From positions 1-60,130 of the forward strand of contig PHDJ01000014.1 of NCBI GenBank assembly GCA_002842575.1: 60,130 bases of DNA, given 5' to 3'. Position numbers and translations under genes: made by a program. The DNA comes from Bacteroidetes bacterium HGW-Bacteroidetes-2. Lineage in GTDB: Bacteria > Bacteroidota > Bacteroidia > Flavobacteriales > Flavobacteriaceae. The notes beneath the pieces were generated by a model. That model was not told the origin of the DNA. It ran no database searches and saw only the letters and a program-made list of their open reading frames with translations. Of the stretch, positions 47,155-56,613 are shown piece by piece (position 1 is the first letter of the stretch; each line of letters starts with the position of its first letter).

Positions 47155-49290
47155 TTACAGGTTAATTCCTTCTAAATCCAATAAAAAGGAATAATCCGTG
47201 GCAACCTCTTTTAATGCTTCAAATCGTCCGGAAGCCCCACCATGACCAGCATCCATATTTGTTTTAAGCAGTAAAATATTAGAATCTGTTTTCAATTCAC
47301 GCAATTTTGCCACCCATTTTGCAGGTTCCCAATATTGCACTTGTGAATCGTGTAATCCGGTAGTAACCAATGTGTTTGGATAATATTTTGCTTCTACGTT
47401 GTCATAAGGAGAATAAGATTTCATATATTCATAATATACTTTTTCATTAGGGTTTCCCCATTCATCATATTCGCCAGTTGTTAGGGGAATTGAATCGTCT
47501 AGCATCGTTGTCACCACATCAACAAATGGTACAGCAGCAATAATACCGTTGTATAATTCAGGGGCCATATTCATAATTGCGCCCATTAAAAGCCCCCCTG
47601 CCGAACCGCCAGAAGCATATAAATGTTCTTTTGAAGTATATCCCTCAGCGATTAGGTGTTTTGATACATCAATAAAATCAGTAAAAGTATTTTTCTTTTT
47701 TAGAAGCTTCCCGTCTTCATACCATTTTCTGCCTAAATATTCGCCACCACGTACGTGTGCTATGGCAAATATAAACCCACGATCTAAAAGGCTTAAACGT
47801 GAAGAGGAAAAAGATGGATCTACTGTGTAACCATAGCTGCCATAACCATATTGTAATAGCGGATTAGTACCGTCTTTTTTAATTCCCTTCCTGTAAACGA
47901 TTGAAACTGGTATTTTTGTTCCATCAGCAGCTGTTGCCCATATACGTTTAGATTCATAATTATTCTTATCAAACTTACCACCTAGAACTTCTTGTTCTTT
48001 CATAATAGTTTGTTCTTTAGTCTTCATATTAAAATCAATTACCGATGAGGGCGTGGTCAAACTGTTATACCCATATCTTAAAATAGTGCTATCAAAATCC
48101 AAGTTTTGCATGGTGGCAGCGGTATATGTTTCGTTTTGAAATGGTAAATAATAAGATTCTGTTCCATCCCAACGTTGAATTTGGATTTTATTCAACCCAT
48201 TATCGCGTTCACTAATCACTAAATACTCTTTAAATATTTCAAAATCTTCTAAAAGTACATTTTCTCTGTGTGCAATTACTTCTTTCCAGTTTTCAGTGGA
48301 AGTTTTGGCTTCGGGGGTTTTCATTAATTTAAAATTAGTTGCCCCATCTTTGTTGGTCAACACATAAAAGTCTGTTTCAAAATGAGCAATACTATATTCA
48401 ACCCCTCGATGTCTTGGGCTAAAAATTTGAAATTGTTTTTCTGGAGTATTGGCGTTAAGAATTCTATATTCTGAAGTTAGTGTGCTTCCGGAGCCAATAA
48501 CTAAAAATTTATCCGATTTTGTTTTGTAAACAAAGGTGCTATAGGTGTCATCTTCTTCATGAAAAACCATGACGTCTTTATCTGAGTTGCTATTTAACTG
48601 GTGGCGATAAATTTTATCAGACCGAAGCGTTTGTTGGTCTTTTCTGGTGTAAAAAAGCGTTTTGTTATCATTTGCCCAAGTAGAGCCCCCGGTGGTTAAT
48701 TCAATTTTTGTGGGATATATTTCTCCTGTTGCTAAATTTTTAATCTGAATGGTATAATTTCTTCTGCTCACAGTATCTATACCAAAAGCCACTAAATTAT
48801 TGTTTGGACTTACATTGATGCCTCCAAGATGAAAATATGCATGGCCTTCTGCCATTTTGTTGCCATCAAACATAATTTCTTCGTCAGCATCTAGAGAGCC
48901 CTTTTTTCTAGTGTAGATGGGATAATTTTTACCAGTTTCAAAGCGTGTTATGTAATAATAACCTTTATAAAAATATGGAACCGACGAATCATCTTCTTTT
49001 ATACGTGCTTTCATTTCATCAAACAAAGATGTTTGAAAATCTTTAGTATGTGCAGTAACTTTATTGTAATAGTCATTTTCACGTTCCAGATAGTCAATCA
49101 CTTCTGGATTTTCACGGTCATTTAACCAGTAGTAGTTGTCTATCCTAATATCGTTATGAATTTCAAGATGTTTTTCTTTTTTATCAGCAATAGGTGGAGT
49201 GTATGTCATTTTTTTTTCTTCGGAAATTTCTTTTTTACACGAAGTGGCAAAAATAAGACAAAGTAAGCAAAGGGGAGTATAAAATTTCAT
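47155..49290 (-). CDS. S9 family oligopeptidase, lipoprotein
   Basis: A 711-residue prolyl-oligopeptidase family enzyme (oligopeptidase B type). It has a lipoprotein signal (LIFATSC, lipid Cys near 18). The N-terminal beta-propeller (about 50-430) covers the C-terminal alpha/beta hydrolase. Catalytic Ser is in ASGGSAGGLLMG, Asp in GLHDSQVQYWEP, and His in DAGHGGASG. It should cut small peptides in the periplasm or at the cell surface. Confidence 0.93.
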   Translation of the reverse strand: MKFYTPLCLLCLIFATSCKKEISEEKKMTYTPPIADKKEKHLEIHNDIRIDNYYWLNDRENPEVIDYLERENDYYNKVTAHTKDFQTSLFDEMKARIKEDDSSVPYFYKGYYYITRFETGKNYPIYTRKKGSLDADEEIMFDGNKMAEGHAYFHLGGINVSPNNNLVAFGIDTVSRRNYTIQIKNLATGEIYPTKIELTTGGSTWANDNKTLFYTRKDQQTLRSDKIYRHQLNSNSDKDVMVFHEEDDTYSTFVYKTKSDKFLVIGSGSTLTSEYRILNANTPEKQFQIFSPRHRGVEYSIAHFETDFYVLTNKDGATNFKLMKTPEAKTSTENWKEVIAHRENVLLEDFEIFKEYLVISERDNGLNKIQIQRWDGTESYYLPFQNETYTAATMQNLDFDSTILRYGYNSLTTPSSVIDFNMKTKEQTIMKEQEVLGGKFDKNNYESKRIWATAADGTKIPVSIVYRKGIKKDGTNPLLQYGYGSYGYTVDPSFSSSRLSLLDRGFIFAIAHVRGGEYLGRKWYEDGKLLKKKNTFTDFIDVSKHLIAEGYTSKEHLYASGGSAGGLLMGAIMNMAPELYNGIIAAVPFVDVVTTMLDDSIPLTTGEYDEWGNPNEKVYYEYMKSYSPYDNVEAKYYPNTLVTTGLHDSQVQYWEPAKWVAKLRELKTDSNILLLKTNMDAGHGGASGRFEALKEVATDYSFLLDLEGINL

Positions 49291-49355
49291 TTGGTTTTAG
49301 TGATTTTTTTTGAATTTGGTACACGCCTATAAAGGAATTGGGTAATAATCTTAAA

Positions 49356-49386
49356 AGAAGTAAATTAAAAACTTACTTCTTTTTTT
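49356..49386 (+). terminator. orphan terminator in a divergent gap
   Basis: AGAAGTAA (49356-49363) pairs with TTACTTCT (49373-49380) followed by six T, a standard terminator for the plus strand. It lies between divergent genes, with no plus-strand gene upstream, so what it ends is not clear. Confidence 0.5.
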
Positions 49387-49419
49387 AAAACTGTACCTAA
49401 ATTTAGCTAGTTAATTAGT

Positions 49420-49446
49420 TTGTAAGATGCTAATTTAATAAATTTG
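49420..49446 (+). promoter_or_regulatory. promoter of the YbaB gene
   Basis: TTG (49420-49422), 16 bp, TAAATTTG (49439-49446). The -7 is exact and the spacing is one base short of the usual range. It starts downstream of the orphan terminator. Confidence 0.5.
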
Positions 49447-49474
49447 TACAATACTTTTCAATAAAATAAAAAAT

Positions 49475-49801
49475 ATGTTTGGTGATATGTTGGGAATGAT
49501 GGGAAAACTTAAAGAAACCCAAAAAAAAGTAGAAGCAACTAAAGTACGTTTAAACTCTGTATTTATTGAGGAACAGAGTGGTGATGGTTTACTTAAAATA
49601 ATTCTATCGGCTAATCGGGAGATTAAAAGTATCTATATAGATAATTCGCTTTTGCAAGATAAGGCACAATTAGAAGTGCATCTTTTACTTACCCTTAATA
49701 AAGCGATTCAAAAAGCAACTTCTATTAACGAAGCCGAACTTGCAGCAGTTGCTAAAGAAGGTATGCCTAACATCCCGGGGTTGGAAGGATTTTTAAAATA
49801 A
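49475..49801 (+). CDS. YbaB/EbfC-family nucleoid-associated protein
   Basis: A 108-residue DNA-binding protein. The opening [20 protein letters not shown] and the central [19 protein letters not shown] are typical of YbaB/EbfC. It forms dimers that bind DNA broadly. No recR gene is next to it here, unlike in many other genomes. Confidence 0.9.
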   Translation: MFGDMLGMMGKLKETQKKVEATKVRLNSVFIEEQSGDGLLKIILSANREIKSIYIDNSLLQDKAQLEVHLLLTLNKAIQKATSINEAELAAVAKEGMPNIPGLEGFLK

Positions 49802-49877
49802 ACCGCAAAAATTCTAACCAAATTCAATTTTCCTAAATAATAAACCTTCAATATTTTAGTCAAAGGATAGATGATTT

Positions 49878-50897
49878 TTATATAATTTTTAATACTTCTA
49901 AAAAACGTTCATGCATTTTGGCGGTATAGTCTAAATGAGTTACTATGCGCAATTTTCCTTGCCCCATACTACTAATTATTATATTTTTAGAAGCTAAATT
50001 TTGTAAAAATTTGTTTTCGTTTTTATCCGGTTGTAGATAAAAAATTACGATGTTGGTTTCTACCGGCTCTACTTCTTTTACATAAGACTGTGCTTTTAAC
50101 ACCTCTCTAATTTCTTTAGCTCGCCTATGATCTTCTGCAAGCCTGTCAATATGGTTATCTAAGGCATACAAACCTGCAGCAGCCATAAAGCCCACTTGCC
50201 GCATGCCTCCTCCTAATACTTTGCGAACGCGAATGGCCTTTTTCATAATATTTACATTTCCCACCAAAACAGACCCTAGTGGTGTTCCTAAACCTTTAGA
50301 TAAACAAATAGATATGGTGTCAAATAGCTCTCCATAATGTTTAGGACTTTCGCCTTTTGCCACTAAAGCATTAAATATTCTTGCGCCATCAAGATGCAAT
50401 CCTAAATTATTTTTTGTACAAACAGCTCTTATTTTTTTTATTTCTTCAAGATCATAACATGCGCCACCTCCTTTATTAGTGGTGTTTTCTAAACAAACCA
50501 AAGAAGTCATCGGACTATGATAAAAATCGGGTGGATTAATGTTTTCTTCTACTTGTTTTGCAGTAATCATCCCACGATGACCATCTACCAATTTACAAGA
50601 AACACCACTATTAAACGATACTCCTCCTCCTTCATAATTATACACGTGTGCCCATTTGTCGCAAATTAATTGTTCCCCGGGTTGGGTATGTAGTTTTATA
50701 GCTGTTTGATTAGTCATGCTCCCAGTAGGGAAAAACAATGCAGCCTCTTTTCCAAAAAGAGTAGCTAGTTTATTTTCCAGAGCATTCACACTTGGGTCTT
50801 CCTTATAAACATCATCTCCTACTTTAGCATGCATAATGGCTTGCATCATTTCTGGAGTTGGCTTGGTTACTGTGTCACTTCTTAAATCGATAAGCAT
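49878..50897 (-). CDS. ltaE: low-specificity L-threonine aldolase
   Basis: A 339-residue fold-type I PLP enzyme that splits threonine or allo-threonine into glycine and acetaldehyde. It opens with MLIDLRSDTVTKPTPEMMQA, the usual start. The PLP lysine is in ICLSKGLGTPLGSVLVG, with the aspartate in LHLDGARIFNA and stacking His in FFPTGSMTNQ. Single gene between convergent YbaB and divergent prfB. Confidence 0.93.
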   Translation of the reverse strand: MLIDLRSDTVTKPTPEMMQAIMHAKVGDDVYKEDPSVNALENKLATLFGKEAALFFPTGSMTNQTAIKLHTQPGEQLICDKWAHVYNYEGGGVSFNSGVSCKLVDGHRGMITAKQVEENINPPDFYHSPMTSLVCLENTTNKGGGACYDLEEIKKIRAVCTKNNLGLHLDGARIFNALVAKGESPKHYGELFDTISICLSKGLGTPLGSVLVGNVNIMKKAIRVRKVLGGGMRQVGFMAAAGLYALDNHIDRLAEDHRRAKEIREVLKAQSYVKEVEPVETNIVIFYLQPDKNENKFLQNLASKNIIISSMGQGKLRIVTHLDYTAKMHERFLEVLKII

Positions 50898-50954
50898 AAT
50901 TTAAATTTTCTATAAAATTAAAAGAAAATAGTTTCTGCACACTCTTTAAAAATC

Positions 50955-50962
50955 TATTTTTG
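50955..50962 (+). promoter_or_regulatory. -7 element candidate for prfB
   Basis: TATTTTTG matches TANNTTTG exactly, 15 bp before the prfB ATG. No TTG is at the usual distance. Confidence 0.4.
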
Positions 50963-50977
50963 TAAAAAATATAATTC

Positions 50978-52088
50978 ATGGTCAACCTAGAACTTATCAA
51001 AGATCTCCAAGAACGCATAAGCGCGCTGCGGAGGTATCTTTGACATTGATGCCAAGCAAATAGAAATAACTAACGAAGAAGAAAAAACGTTTAACCCTAC
51101 CTTTTGGGACAAAGCCAGAGAGGCAGAAGCTTTTATGAAGATACTTCGCATAAAGAAAAAATGGGTAACTGACTTTGAAAAAGCAACTTCACTAACCGAG
51201 GATGTTATCGTACTTTTTGATTTTTATAAAGAAGGCGACGCTACAGATGAAGAAGCCGAAAAAGCCTACCAGCTTGCTATAAAAGCTGTGGAAGATTTAG
51301 AATTCAGAAACATGCTTTCAGAGGAAGGCGACTCCTTAAGTGCGGTTTTACAAATTACTGCGGGTGCAGGAGGAACTGAAAGTTGCGATTGGGCAGAAAT
51401 GCTAATGCGGATGTATAGGATGTGGGCTGACAAAAACAACTACAAAATAAAGGAGCTAAACTTTCAAGAAGGGGATGTTGCAGGAATTAAAACCGTTACA
51501 CTCGAGATAGAAGGCGAATTTTCTTTCGGGTGGCTTAAAGGTGAAAATGGCGTGCACCGTTTAGTGCGTATTTCACCATTTGACAGCAATGCCAAACGGC
51601 ATACTAGTTTTGCTTCGGTATATGTATATCCACTTGTTGATGACACCATTGAAATAGAAATTAATCCTGCTGATATTGAAATAATTACTGCTCGGTCTAG
51701 CGGTGCCGGAGGGCAAAATGTAAATAAGGTAGAAACCAAAGTACAATTAACTCACAAACCCACTGGTATTCAAATTTCCTGTTCGGAAACTCGATCCCAA
51801 CACGATAACAGAAACAGAGCGATGCAAATGCTAAAATCGCAATTGTATGAAATTGAATTACAAAAACAATTGGCCCAACGCGAAAATATTGAAGCCGCTA
51901 AAATGAAAATAGAATGGGGGTCTCAAATAAGAAATTATGTGTTGCATCCATACAAATTAGTAAAAGATGTTCGCACTGCGCACGAAACCGGTAATACAGA
52001 TGCCGTGCTAAATGGTGATATCGATGAATTTTTAAAAGCCTATCTAATGATGGCAGGACAAAAACAAGAAGAAAAAAACCAGTTTTAA
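50978..52088 (+). CDS. prfB: peptide chain release factor 2 (programmed +1 frameshift)
   Basis: Release factor 2 reads UAA and UGA. The gene is split: codons 50978-51040 (21 residues) end at an in-frame TGA at 51041-51043, and translation continues in the +1 frame from 51042 to the stop at 52088. The full protein is 369 residues. The tripeptide anticodon SPF ([16 protein letters not shown]) and the peptidyl-hydrolysis GGQ ([15 protein letters not shown]) are present. An ATG-only reading from 51135 would miss the N-terminal domain. The next gene starts 15 bp after. Confidence 0.95.
51030..51044 (+). promoter_or_regulatory. prfB frameshift site
   Basis: GGAGG (51030-51034), three bases, then CTT TGA C (51038-51044): the classic autoregulatory RF2 site. 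When RF2 is scarce the ribosome slips on CTT into the +1 frame. The GGAGG acts as an internal Shine-Dalgarno pulling the ribosome. Confidence 0.93.
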
Positions 52089-52103
52089 AAGTTAAATAAT
52101 TGG

Positions 52104-52445
52104 ATGATAAAAATTTACCACAACCCAAAATGCAGTAAGTCTAGAGAAGGGCTTCAAATTTTAGAAGCCTCAGGAAAGGAATATGAAGTTATTTTTTATT
52201 TAACACATCCACCATCAGAAGCTGAATTACAAACTATAATTTTCAAACTAGGCATCCCTCCTATAGATTTAGTTAGAAAAGGAGAAACTATTTGGAAAGA
52301 AAACTTCAAAGGAAAAACCATGACAGACAAAGAAATTATTGTTACAATGGCAAAATATCCTATGTTAATAGAAAGACCTTTGGTCATTTCAAAGGAAAAA
52401 GCAGTTATAGGAAGACCTCCTGAAAACATTAAAATACTTTTATAA
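52104..52445 (+). CDS. ArsC-like thioredoxin-fold protein
   Basis: A 113-residue protein of the ArsC/Spx family. The N-terminal motif is YHNPKCSKSREGL, with Cys10 at the arsenate-reductase position, and the RPLVISKEKAVIGRPPENI C-terminal block is typical. It could be a glutaredoxin-dependent arsenate reductase or a related redox protein; without an ars operon around, arsenate as substrate is unproven. 15 bp after prfB. Confidence 0.85.
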   Translation: MIKIYHNPKCSKSREGLQILEASGKEYEVIFYLTHPPSEAELQTIIFKLGIPPIDLVRKGETIWKENFKGKTMTDKEIIVTMAKYPMLIERPLVISKEKAVIGRPPENIKILL

Positions 52446-52570
52446 TTTTTCATGGTATTTACCCTAAAAAAATAGATTTTTATTTAACACGAATTTAAGG
52501 AAATGCCCTTAAACCAAGTATTATTTTCGCAGTCTTAGTAAGTATTACACACGCATACCAAAACTAGACT

Positions 52571-55036
52571 ATGAAAAAGTACTTTTTGCTTTTATTTTCC
52601 ATTTTCACTTTCACTTTTACTTTTGCACAAAATTATACCGTTTCTGGAAAGGTTATTGAAAAATCTTCCAGTTTACCACTAGAATATGCAACAGTATCCT
52701 TTACTAAATCAGGAACAACTGAATTGGTGACTGGTGGTATTACAGATTTGGAGGGAAAATTCAATATGGAATTACCTGCAGGGAAATACGATATTAAAAT
52801 TGAATTTATTTCGTATAAATCCGTTATATTAAAAAATCAAACTATAACAAAAAACACACAAATACCTGCTGTTTCTCTAGATTTTGACTCAGAGAGTTTG
52901 GATGAAATTATTATTCGCGCTGAAACTACTGAAGTACAAGTACGTTTAGACAAAAAGATCTATAACATAGGAAAAGACCTAACTACCCGTGGTGCAACCG
53001 TAGGCGACGCACTAAGCAATGTGCCTTCGGTAACTGTAGATGTAGAAGGGGGAATTAGTTTAAGGGGTAATGAAAATGTACGTATATTAATAAACGGACG
53101 ACCCTCAGCAATTGCTGGTTTTGGCGATACAAATGCATTAACACAACTACCAGCTGAAGCCATAGACCGTGTGGAAGTAATCACAAGCCCTTCTTCTAGA
53201 TATGATGCTGAAGGTACCGCAGGAATACTAAATATCATCTTAAAAAAAGAAAAAACACTAGGTATAAATGGCTCAGTTGCTTTTAATCTTGGATATCCTA
53301 TAAATAATAGTGTTACAGCAAATGTAAATGTAAGAACCAATAAATTTAATCTCTTTAATACTACTGGTATTTCTTACCGTGATGCTCCTGGAAATGCTTT
53401 TTTTGATAATACTTTTGAAAATTCACAGTTTTCCAGAACGATAGAAAACCGGGATTACAATAGACTTCGAAAAGATTTTAATACCAATTTAGGCATTGAA
53501 TATTTTTTAACAGAAAACTCTTCGCTTACAGCTAGTGGATTTTACAGAACAAGTGTTAATGAAGATGACACACAAACCGTAACAAGAAAATTTATTCAGA
53601 GTAATGAAAACGAAATTTCTTTAAGAGAACAGGCAGAAGCAGAAGATGGAGACAGATACCAAGTAGCTTTAAATTACTCTAATAATTTCAACCAAGAAGG
53701 ACACAAGCTTACTGCAGATTTTCAATATGAAACCCGAAATGAAATTCAAAAAACATTAATCACCGAAAGAAATACCTTTCCGAACTTGCAAAATTTTCCT
53801 TCCGAAGAAATTTTGAATATTCAAGATAGAAATGATTACCTAATTCAAGCAGACTATGTATTGCCAATAGGTAAAAATGCACAGTTTGAAGCCGGATATC
53901 GAGGAAATTTTAAAAATGAAATAACCGATTATTCATTATTTACAGAAAATTTAGAAACCGGAGCATTTGTTTTAGACTCCTTGCTTACAAATATCTTTGA
54001 TTATACAGAAAACATAAATGCAATTTATTCACAATACGGAAATAAATTTGGAAAGTTTTCATTTCTGCTAGGTCTTCGATTAGAAAACACCCAATTAAAA
54101 GGGAAAATTGATTCTGAATTTAACGATGTTGATTTATCAGACATCTTCGGAATTAACATTGATAGTAACTTTGATAAAAACTATTTAGGGTTGTTTCCTA
54201 CGGTTAACTTAATATACGAACTTAGTGAAAGTGAAAATGTTACCTTAGGATATAACCGAAGAATAAACAGACCACGTGGTAGGTTTATCAATCCTTTTCC
54301 ATCCCGATCCAGTGTAACTAATGTTTTTCAAGGAAACCCCGATTTAGACCCTGCCTTTGCTAATGCTTTTGATTTAGGGTATTTAAAACGATGGAAAAAA
54401 TTAACATTAACCTCCTCTATTTATTATCAAAATGAAACCGATGCCTTTGAAAGAGTACAAATAAAAACAGGTGAAACAATAAACGGTATTGAAGTGGTGC
54501 GCACCATACCCATTAACTTGGCAACTAATGAAAGAATAGGTGCAGAAGCAGGAATTATTTATAATCCCGCAAAGTGGCTGAGAATGAACGGTAGTTTTAA
54601 TTTTTTTCAATTTAAAACCACCGGCGAATTTGAAGGAATTGATTATGGTACTACAAATAACAGCTGGTTTACCCGATATAGTGCCAAAGTTACACTACCC
54701 TCAAAAATAGATTGGCAAACCAATATTTTTTATATGGGGCCTTCAGAAAACTCGCAAACAAAATCTAAGGGAATGCTTTCTATTGACCTAGCTATTAGTA
54801 AAGACATCATTAACGATAATGCATCCATAGGTGTAAATGTAAGTGACCTATTAAACACCAGAAAAAGAAAATCCTTTACCAATGGTAATGGATTTACTTC
54901 AGAAAGTGAATTTCAATGGCGACAAAGACAAATTACCGTTTCTCTAACCTACCGTTTTAACCAGAAAAAAAATGAAAGACAAAGAAATGGAAGAAGAAAT
55001 GGCGGACAAGATTTTGAAGGGGACTTTGAAGGATAA
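52571..55036 (+). CDS. outer-membrane beta-barrel receptor with regulatory domain
   Basis: An 821-residue protein. Signal peptide about 1-19. A CarboxypepD_reg-like domain (about 22-100) is followed by a plug-like region (RGATVGDALSNVPSVTVD, then EAIDRVEVITSPSSRYDAEG) and a C-terminal beta barrel of the outer_membrane_beta-barrel family (about 230-790). It ends in a basic/Gly/Glu tail. Such proteins are TonB-dependent receptor relatives; the substrate is not evident, and no SusD partner is adjacent. Confidence 0.88.
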   Translation: MKKYFLLLFSIFTFTFTFAQNYTVSGKVIEKSSSLPLEYATVSFTKSGTTELVTGGITDLEGKFNMELPAGKYDIKIEFISYKSVILKNQTITKNTQIPAVSLDFDSESLDEIIIRAETTEVQVRLDKKIYNIGKDLTTRGATVGDALSNVPSVTVDVEGGISLRGNENVRILINGRPSAIAGFGDTNALTQLPAEAIDRVEVITSPSSRYDAEGTAGILNIILKKEKTLGINGSVAFNLGYPINNSVTANVNVRTNKFNLFNTTGISYRDAPGNAFFDNTFENSQFSRTIENRDYNRLRKDFNTNLGIEYFLTENSSLTASGFYRTSVNEDDTQTVTRKFIQSNENEISLREQAEAEDGDRYQVALNYSNNFNQEGHKLTADFQYETRNEIQKTLITERNTFPNLQNFPSEEILNIQDRNDYLIQADYVLPIGKNAQFEAGYRGNFKNEITDYSLFTENLETGAFVLDSLLTNIFDYTENINAIYSQYGNKFGKFSFLLGLRLENTQLKGKIDSEFNDVDLSDIFGINIDSNFDKNYLGLFPTVNLIYELSESENVTLGYNRRINRPRGRFINPFPSRSSVTNVFQGNPDLDPAFANAFDLGYLKRWKKLTLTSSIYYQNETDAFERVQIKTGETINGIEVVRTIPINLATNERIGAEAGIIYNPAKWLRMNGSFNFFQFKTTGEFEGIDYGTTNNSWFTRYSAKVTLPSKIDWQTNIFYMGPSENSQTKSKGMLSIDLAISKDIINDNASIGVNVSDLLNTRKRKSFTNGNGFTSESEFQWRQRQITVSLTYRFNQKKNERQRNGRRNGGQDFEGDFEG

Positions 55037-55041
55037 AATAG

Positions 55042-55476
55042 CTATTCAAGCGTTTCGTAGTTTACATAAACGATACAGTTTGGCAATATGACTTTCATTT
55101 CAATAATTTTTTCTAAATTATAGTCCTCGTCTTTATCCGAAGACATATAAAGCTCTTTTAGATTTTGAAGCTCTTTTAAAACCATCACATCATCTAATGT
55201 AATGCTGGTTTTCATAAGATTAAGTACTACCAACTCTTTAAGGGTATCGATGTATGGCTGGCAGTTTTTTGTTATTTGTCTAGAATTTTTAAGTTCTAAT
55301 TTCTCCACATTTTTTACTTTGCTTATTCGTTTAATGCCTTCATCGGTAATGTTGGTGTTTTCTAAGTCAAATGCTCCTATAATGGGTACTCTTGAGGTAA
55401 GGTTAAAGAGGTAATCATCATCCAAATCAGAATCTATGGATACGATTCCTTTCATTTCTGAAGGGATGTCTGCCAA
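55042..55476 (-). CDS. leucine-rich-repeat protein, possibly 5'-truncated
   Basis: About 144 residues with several leucine-rich-repeat-like units (DLENTNITDEGIKRISKV, LELKNSRQITKNCQPYID, NLKELYMSSDKDED). No signal peptide. No ATG or GTG start exists: the best start is TTG at 55476. The frame is open upstream to 55521 and encodes FPKFWQRYYRIEK, which looks like coding sequence, so the true N-terminus may have been lost. The gap to the upstream gene end is only 40 bp. Confidence 0.5.
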   Translation of the reverse strand: MADIPSEMKGIVSIDSDLDDDYLFNLTSRVPIIGAFDLENTNITDEGIKRISKVKNVEKLELKNSRQITKNCQPYIDTLKELVVLNLMKTSITLDDVMVLKELQNLKELYMSSDKDEDYNLEKIIEMKVILPNCIVYVNYETLE

Positions 55477-55516
55477 TTTCTCGATGCGGTAATAACGTTG
55501 CCAGAATTTAGGAAAT

Positions 55517-56143
55517 TTATTTTATACTAATGGCTTTGGAATCTTCATAAATATTTCTATAGCTACCTGGACCTGAGCATCGATTTTTTAGGGCATTTCC
55601 AGATAAAATTTCATCTACACAATTATAAAACATGTTGGCTTGAAGTTCATTATTATTGAACATGAAAAAAAATCCTTCTTTTTTTAAGTATATATAACTG
55701 CCGTTTCTTGTTTTAAGGTTTAACGGAATCAATTCAGGCATGGTATAGATGTCCTTAAAGGTGTTGTAAAATTTGTAATGGCTGTAAATATTATTCATTA
55801 AATCTAATGTAGGATATCCAAATGTAAAATAGTAGCCTTCACAATTTGAAGAATAGCAAGAAGATTTATCTTCAAAATTAATCCGGAATTGGACACTAAA
55901 ATAACCAATATTCCCTTCTTGCTTTTCCAATTTATAACGGACCTGCATGTCCTTATCACTTGAAATAAATAACCAATTACTGTAATCTTCAATACTTTCA
56001 TTCGTATTGTGTACGAATGAATTAATAGTATAGCTAGAAAATTCAGAAATTAAAGATGAGTATCTTTGAGTTTCCGGTTTCATTTCTTGCCCCATAAATA
56101 CTATGGTCAAAAATATTACGATGGTTATAAAATAGGTTTTCAT
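55517..56143 (-). CDS. exported protein of unknown function
   Basis: A 208-residue protein with a signal peptide (about 1-18). It has three to four Cys (SSCYSSNCEGYY is a likely disulfide region) and a C-terminal CSGPGSY. Beta-rich, no recognised domain. It follows the previous gene by 5 bp in a minus-strand run of small exported proteins. Confidence 0.65.
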   Translation of the reverse strand: MKTYFITIVIFLTIVFMGQEMKPETQRYSSLISEFSSYTINSFVHNTNESIEDYSNWLFISSDKDMQVRYKLEKQEGNIGYFSVQFRINFEDKSSCYSSNCEGYYFTFGYPTLDLMNNIYSHYKFYNTFKDIYTMPELIPLNLKTRNGSYIYLKKEGFFFMFNNNELQANMFYNCVDEILSGNALKNRCSGPGSYRNIYEDSKAISIK

Positions 56144-56148
56144 AATTT

Positions 56149-56613
56149 TCAGTTTTTATGGGTTTCAATTAATGTTTTAAATGTTTTATAAATCTTGGTC
56201 CGTTCCACATCTTCATCCACTTCGTAATAGATGTTGATGTCATATTCTTCTGTTTTGGTTTTAAAAGCTAATTTCCCACATATTGGTACTATGAGCGGGT
56301 CATTGCCAAAGATTTCAACCACGTCTGTACCATTAGGCTTTATACTTACAATATTTTTTAGGTTGATGGTTATGGTTTGTTCCGATATGTTATTTTGTTC
56401 ATCATATGTATTAAACGTCAATGTGAAGATAGCATCAGAAAATATTGCTTTGTAATTGTCAGAGAGTGAAATATACTTACCGTCAAAATCATAGCCTGTT
56501 GAAAAATCGGAATAATAGTCTTGGATGTATTCTAAAGAGCTGTTTTTTATTTTCTGTGCTTTTGATGAAAAAAAAGAAAGCAGAACGATTAATATGAGTG
56601 TTGTGTTTTTCAT
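56149..56613 (-). CDS. exported protein of unknown function
   Basis: A 154-residue protein with a signal peptide (about 1-19, ending SSKAQ). The rest is a beta-rich small domain without a recognised family (TFNTYDEQNNISEQTITI, IEIFGNDPLIVPICGK). It overlaps the upstream gene by 1 bp (TAATG), so they are translated together. Confidence 0.65.
   Translation of the reverse strand: MKNTTLILIVLLSFFSSKAQKIKNSSLEYIQDYYSDFSTGYDFDGKYISLSDNYKAIFSDAIFTLTFNTYDEQNNISEQTITINLKNIVSIKPNGTDVVEIFGNDPLIVPICGKLAFKTKTEEYDINIYYEVDEDVERTKIYKTFKTLIETHKN

Noticed and set aside
51135-52088. Short release factor 2 starting at the first in-frame ATG
   Set aside because: The frameshift site and upstream 21 codons restore the normal N-terminal domain, so the gene starts at 50978.
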